From the NCBI GenBank assembly GCA_041397645.1, contig JAWKWE010000004.1:1054001-1118000 (forward strand): 64,000 nt of DNA, read 5' to 3'. The notes beneath the pieces are model-generated. The model saw only the letters and a program-made list of their open reading frames with translations, was not told the origin of the DNA and did not search any database. A program made the translations under genes and the position numbers. Positions 60,819 through 64,000 of this stretch are shown here, piece by piece. The stretch comes from Hyphomicrobiaceae bacterium. Lineage in GTDB: Bacteria; Pseudomonadota; Alphaproteobacteria; Rhizobiales; Hyphomicrobiaceae. How positions within the stretch are numbered: the stretch's first letter is position 1; the number at the start of each line of letters is the position of its first letter.

Positions 60819-61811
60819 ATGATGAAAACACGGCGTCTGGGGTCTAGAGGCCCCACTGTTTCCGCTCTCGCGCTCGGCTGCATGGGCATGAGCGACTTCT
60901 ACGGCAAGCGCGATGACACCGAGGCGCTTGCGACCATCGATCGGGCAATCGAGCTTGGCGTCAACTTCCTCGACACGGCCGACATGTACGGTCCTCACAC
61001 CAACGAGGAACTAGTAGGGCGAGGCATCAAAGGAAAGCGCGACAAGGTCTTCCTCGCCACCAAGTTTGGGATCGTGCGCGACCCCGCCGACGTAACTAAG
61101 CGCGGTGTCAATGGACGGCCGGAGTACGTGAAACAGTCGATTGAGGGTAGCCTGAAGCGCCTCGGCACCGATCATATCGATCTCTACTACCAGCACCGGG
61201 TCGATCCCAAGACGCCGATCGAGGACACAGTCGGCGCGATGGCCGATTTGGTGAAGGCTGGCAAGGTGCGCTTTCTCGGACTGAGCGAGGCGTCGTCAGA
61301 GACCATCGAGCGCGCGACCAAGGTCCACCCGATCACCGCGGTGCAGTCGGAGTACTCGTTATGGACGCGCGATCCAGAGACAGATGTTCTCGACACCTGC
61401 GAAAAGCTGGGCATCGGCTTTGTAGCCTACAGCCCGCTTGGACGAGGCTTCCTGACCGGTGCAATTCGCAGCCCCGACGACTTCGAGCCGGATGACTACC
61501 GTCGAAACAGCCCCAGGTTCATGGGCGATAATTTCGCAAAAAATCTGAAGCTTGTCGCCAAGGTGGAGGAGTTGGCCAAGGCCCGCGCGGTAACTCCGTC
61601 GCAGCTGGCGCTCGCATGGCTGTTGAGCAAACGGGATTTCGTCATTCCGCTATTTGGCACCAAGCGCCGCAGTTATCTGGAGCAGAACATTGCGGCAGCC
61701 GACATTGTGCTGACCACTGCGGAAGCGGATGCGATCGAGCAAGCCTTCCCGTTTGGCGCTGCCGCGGGCCCGCGCTATCCGGAAGCCATGATGAAGATCC
61801 TGAACGCGTAA
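60819..61811 (+). CDS. Aldo/keto reductase
   Basis: A 330-aa NADPH-dependent oxidoreductase of the AKR superfamily, (beta/alpha)8 fold. The catalytic tetrad is visible: Asp and Tyr in FLDTADMYGPHTNEE, Lys in VFLATKFGIV, and His in DLYYQHRVDP. It starts KTRRLGSRGPTVSALALGCMG. It resembles the plant-like/YajO-type AKR group; the substrate is unknown. It is convergent with the POT transporter, 22 bases apart. Confidence 0.9.
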   Translation: MMKTRRLGSRGPTVSALALGCMGMSDFYGKRDDTEALATIDRAIELGVNFLDTADMYGPHTNEELVGRGIKGKRDKVFLATKFGIVRDPADVTKRGVNGRPEYVKQSIEGSLKRLGTDHIDLYYQHRVDPKTPIEDTVGAMADLVKAGKVRFLGLSEASSETIERATKVHPITAVQSEYSLWTRDPETDVLDTCEKLGIGFVAYSPLGRGFLTGAIRSPDDFEPDDYRRNSPRFMGDNFAKNLKLVAKVEELAKARAVTPSQLALAWLLSKRDFVIPLFGTKRRSYLEQNIAAADIVLTTAEADAIEQAFPFGAAAGPRYPEAMMKILNA

Positions 61812-61833
61812 GCGGCTTCTCTCACAAGTCGAT

Positions 61834-63357
61834 TTAGTGCTCGCCGCTCAGCCGGTTCACCCACCGCGAGACGGCGAGCATCAAAGCTGCTGCCAAGGCT
61901 ACCCACAACGCTTGGGTTGCGAAGAAATCGACAAGCGCGGCAGGGTCTTCCGCCTGGAAATTGCCGCCCAGCACGCCTGCCAGCTTGTTGCCGAAGGCGG
62001 TTGCCAGAAACCACAGCCCCAGTACGAAGCCTGTCATTCGCGCCGGCGCGAGTTTAGTCATGGATGAAAGACCGACCGGAGAGAGCAGCAATTCGCCGGA
62101 CGTTTGCAGAAAGAACAGTCCGGCGAGCCAGATTGGAGACACTTTTCCTTCCGCGGCGAGCTTTGCTGCGGGGATCATCCAGGCGAAGGACAATGCGACG
62201 AGCGCTAGGCCAAACGCGAACTTGACCGCGGCAGAGGGCTGACGACGGCCCAGGCGGAGCCAAAGAAGCGCAAACATTGGCGCCAGCAGAACGACGAAGA
62301 TCGGATTGACCGCCTGCCAATAGGACGATGGGAAGGGGAGCCCAAAAAACGAATTGACGGTCAAGCGGTCCGCAAAAAGCGACATCGATGTCCCCATCTG
62401 CTCGAAGATGGCAAAGAACACCATTGCTGCAATGAACAGAACCCCGATCGCCGCCAGCCGTTGATGATCGCGCGTCCCTTTTTTGACGCACCAAGCAATC
62501 CCGGCCAGAGGCAGAACCAGGAACATCCAGCGTAACCACTCCAGGCTCGGCATGTCCGATAGCATCGCTAAAGCCAGCAAGCCGAGCGTGAGGCCCGACA
62601 TCGCAACGCCGTCGCGCCAAAGGCCGCGGCGACCCTCCAGCCGTTCGGCAAGTGAGACGGGCTCTTCCAGGACATGACCGGAGCGCATGAATTCGAGCAT
62701 GGCTAGCGTCATGCCGACGCCGGCGGCTCCGAAGCCCCAATGCCAACTCGTCGTCGGATCAAAGCCCGCGGCCGTCAGCCAGTCTTTGAATGTCGCACTT
62801 TGAGCCAGGAAGCCTGTAACGAGTGGGGCGATGAATGCGCCGATGTTGACGCCCATGTAGAAAATGGAGAAGCCGGCGTCTCTGCGCTCGTCGCCAGGGG
62901 CGTACAATGCGCCTACGAGACCGGAGATGTTGGGCTTGAACAGGCCCGTGCCGAGCGCGATCAGAACCAGACCTGTATAGAACGTGGCCAGCGAGGGATA
63001 GGCCAGGCAGTAATGGCCTAGAGCGATGATCCATCCGCCTACCAAAACCGAGCGTCGCGCGCCCAGGATCCTATCGGCGATGAAGCCGCCTGGGATCGAC
63101 AGCATGTAAACGGCCATCGTGTAGTTGCCGTATATTTGCGCAGCATCGGGGGTGGACAGTGCTAGTCCGCCTTGAGCGATCGGCGTGACCATGAACAAGG
63201 TGAGGAGGGCGCGCATTCCGTAATAAGAGAACCGCTCCCACAGCTCGGTGAAAAACAAGCGAGGCAGCCCTGCTGGCTGAGAGGCGAACAGCCCGCTGGA
63301 AACGCGGCTGGTTAGATCGATTGTTGTGCGGGGCCGTGCCGGTTCGGTGCTGCTCAT
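61834..63357 (-). CDS. POT/PTR family proton-coupled peptide transporter
   Basis: A 507-aa major-facilitator protein with about 12-14 membrane helices. The PTR2 signatures are clear: FFTELWERFSYYGMRALLT (the ExxERFxYY motif) near residue 35 and PGGFIADRILGARRSVLVGG near 93, with YMGVNIGAFIAPLVTGFL near 165. It imports di- and tripeptides with protons. The closest named relatives would be DtpA/DtpT. The 22-base gap to the convergent aldo/keto reductase gene leaves no room for separate terminators. Confidence 0.93.
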   Translation of the reverse strand: MSSTEPARPRTTIDLTSRVSSGLFASQPAGLPRLFFTELWERFSYYGMRALLTLFMVTPIAQGGLALSTPDAAQIYGNYTMAVYMLSIPGGFIADRILGARRSVLVGGWIIALGHYCLAYPSLATFYTGLVLIALGTGLFKPNISGLVGALYAPGDERRDAGFSIFYMGVNIGAFIAPLVTGFLAQSATFKDWLTAAGFDPTTSWHWGFGAAGVGMTLAMLEFMRSGHVLEEPVSLAERLEGRRGLWRDGVAMSGLTLGLLALAMLSDMPSLEWLRWMFLVLPLAGIAWCVKKGTRDHQRLAAIGVLFIAAMVFFAIFEQMGTSMSLFADRLTVNSFFGLPFPSSYWQAVNPIFVVLLAPMFALLWLRLGRRQPSAAVKFAFGLALVALSFAWMIPAAKLAAEGKVSPIWLAGLFFLQTSGELLLSPVGLSSMTKLAPARMTGFVLGLWFLATAFGNKLAGVLGGNFQAEDPAALVDFFATQALWVALAAALMLAVSRWVNRLSGEH

Positions 63358-63568
63358 GGAGCAATCTGAGAGCGAACATTACCGAAAGTCAAAGGAGGCG
63401 AAGAAGTTGGCGCAAGATTGTGCATTTGAGCCGCATCCGATGAAAAACTGTCCGTGACCATGCATTGGCGCTCTTGGCGCAGTTTCATCGTGCACCGATA
63501 TTGGATAGAACGGCGCAAGAGCGGGGCGATACGGCCCGAATGCCTTTGATAGTTTTAAGGAGCCGATC

Positions 63569-63961
63569 ATGAATGTTTTTAGACTTTTTCCGTTAGCTTT
63601 GGCCTTGGGCTTTGCCGTACCGACGCAGGCGGCCCACGCGGAAATTCTGTCGGGAACCTGGTCGGGCTCTGGCTATGTGCAGCCCAAGGAAGGCAAACGT
63701 GAAAGCGTGCGGTGCCGTGTTACCTACTCGCCTCAGGGAGCCAAGGTCGTGGCGGTTGCTGCCACGTGCGCATCGGCGTCCGTGACAATCCGCCAGACGG
63801 GGTCGTTGTCGATGGTCTCCGACACCCGTTACGTCGGCGACTTCCACAACCCCGAGTACGACATCTCTGGCCGAGTACGCGTTACGATCAGCGGCAGCTC
63901 TCAAACCGTTACGTTTTCGAGCGCCCGCGGCGGCGGCAGCATGACGCTGCGTCGGCGCTGA
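63569..63961 (+). CDS. Small exported protein, beta-rich
   Basis: I do not recognise the family. TTAAGGAGC lies just before the ATG. Of the 130 residues, the first 24 are a signal peptide (FRLFPLALALGFAVPTQAAHA). The mature protein is rich in Ser, Gly, Val and Thr with alternating hydrophobic residues (LSGTWSGSGYVQP, VRVTISGSSQTVTFSSARG) and two Cys (near 48 and 68) that could form a disulphide. It suggests a small beta-sandwich or barrel in the periplasm. Confidence 0.7.
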   Translation: MNVFRLFPLALALGFAVPTQAAHAEILSGTWSGSGYVQPKEGKRESVRCRVTYSPQGAKVVAVAATCASASVTIRQTGSLSMVSDTRYVGDFHNPEYDISGRVRVTISGSSQTVTFSSARGGGSMTLRRR

Positions 63962-64000
63962 GCCTCATCATTGTTATTGCAGAAAAAGAAAACGTCACCC

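Overview
The window is a single stretch of GC-rich alphaproteobacterial chromosome. The gene content and gene orders fit the Hyphomicrobiales (Rhizobiales). The evidence is an atpHAGDC operon without the F0 genes, a bioB-F-D-A-Z biotin operon with the KAS III-like bioZ, a hemC-hemD-mitofilin-hemY cluster, the order secA / parvulin / argJ / mutT, and the comF-grxC-nitrilase-DUF1178 run. A Hyphomicrobium-like organism is my best guess, but that is inference from gene order, not a measured match. I see no rRNA, CRISPR array, insertion sequence, integrase or phage gene. One tRNA (Thr, anticodon CGT) is present.

Layout. 1-2421: a penicillin-binding-protein activator lipoprotein (cut by the window edge) is divergent from rsmI-yraN. 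2595-3468: two small exported proteins face each other. 3937-9303: the F1 ATP synthase operon atpH-A-G-D-(small zinc-ribbon-like protein)-C, closed by a strong terminator. 9411-13512: minus-strand small genes, a lone Flp pilin, and a three-gene electron-transfer dehydrogenase (GMC flavoprotein, Tat-exported small subunit, cytochrome c). 13891-16082: an SDR, an agmatinase-family ureohydrolase and the tRNA. 16275-22990: hemY, mic60/mitofilin, hemD and hemC, divergent from tsaD. 23038-27721: DUF1330, gpsA, EVE protein, an ETF-beta-methyltransferase-like enzyme and acs. 27810-31312: two TadG-like von Willebrand proteins around an extensin-like protein. 31480-36601: the translationally coupled biotin operon. 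36801-43154: a PhoX-like phosphatase, an orphan small protein, DUF1178, a nitrilase-family amidase, glutaredoxin, comF and an NDUFAF5-like methyltransferase. 43338-51869: a Crp/Fnr regulator, an L,D-transpeptidase, mutT, tpm, argJ, a parvulin and secA. 52030-59186: an accessory-looking envelope region with yqhA, three YafK-type L,D-transpeptidase paralogues, a TPR protein, an RlmL-like RNA methyltransferase and an autotransporter barrel that appears to have lost its passenger and signal peptide. 59521-63961: accA, an aldo/keto reductase, a POT peptide transporter and a small exported protein.

Most of the window is core housekeeping: energy, tetrapyrroles, biotin to acetyl-CoA carboxylase, secretion and tRNA modification. 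The two threads that stand out are the concentration of peptidoglycan L,D-transpeptidases around an orphan outer-membrane barrel (52.7-59.2 kb) and an unnamed zinc-ribbon-like protein placed between atpD and atpC. I did not find a convincing wholly new multi-gene system.
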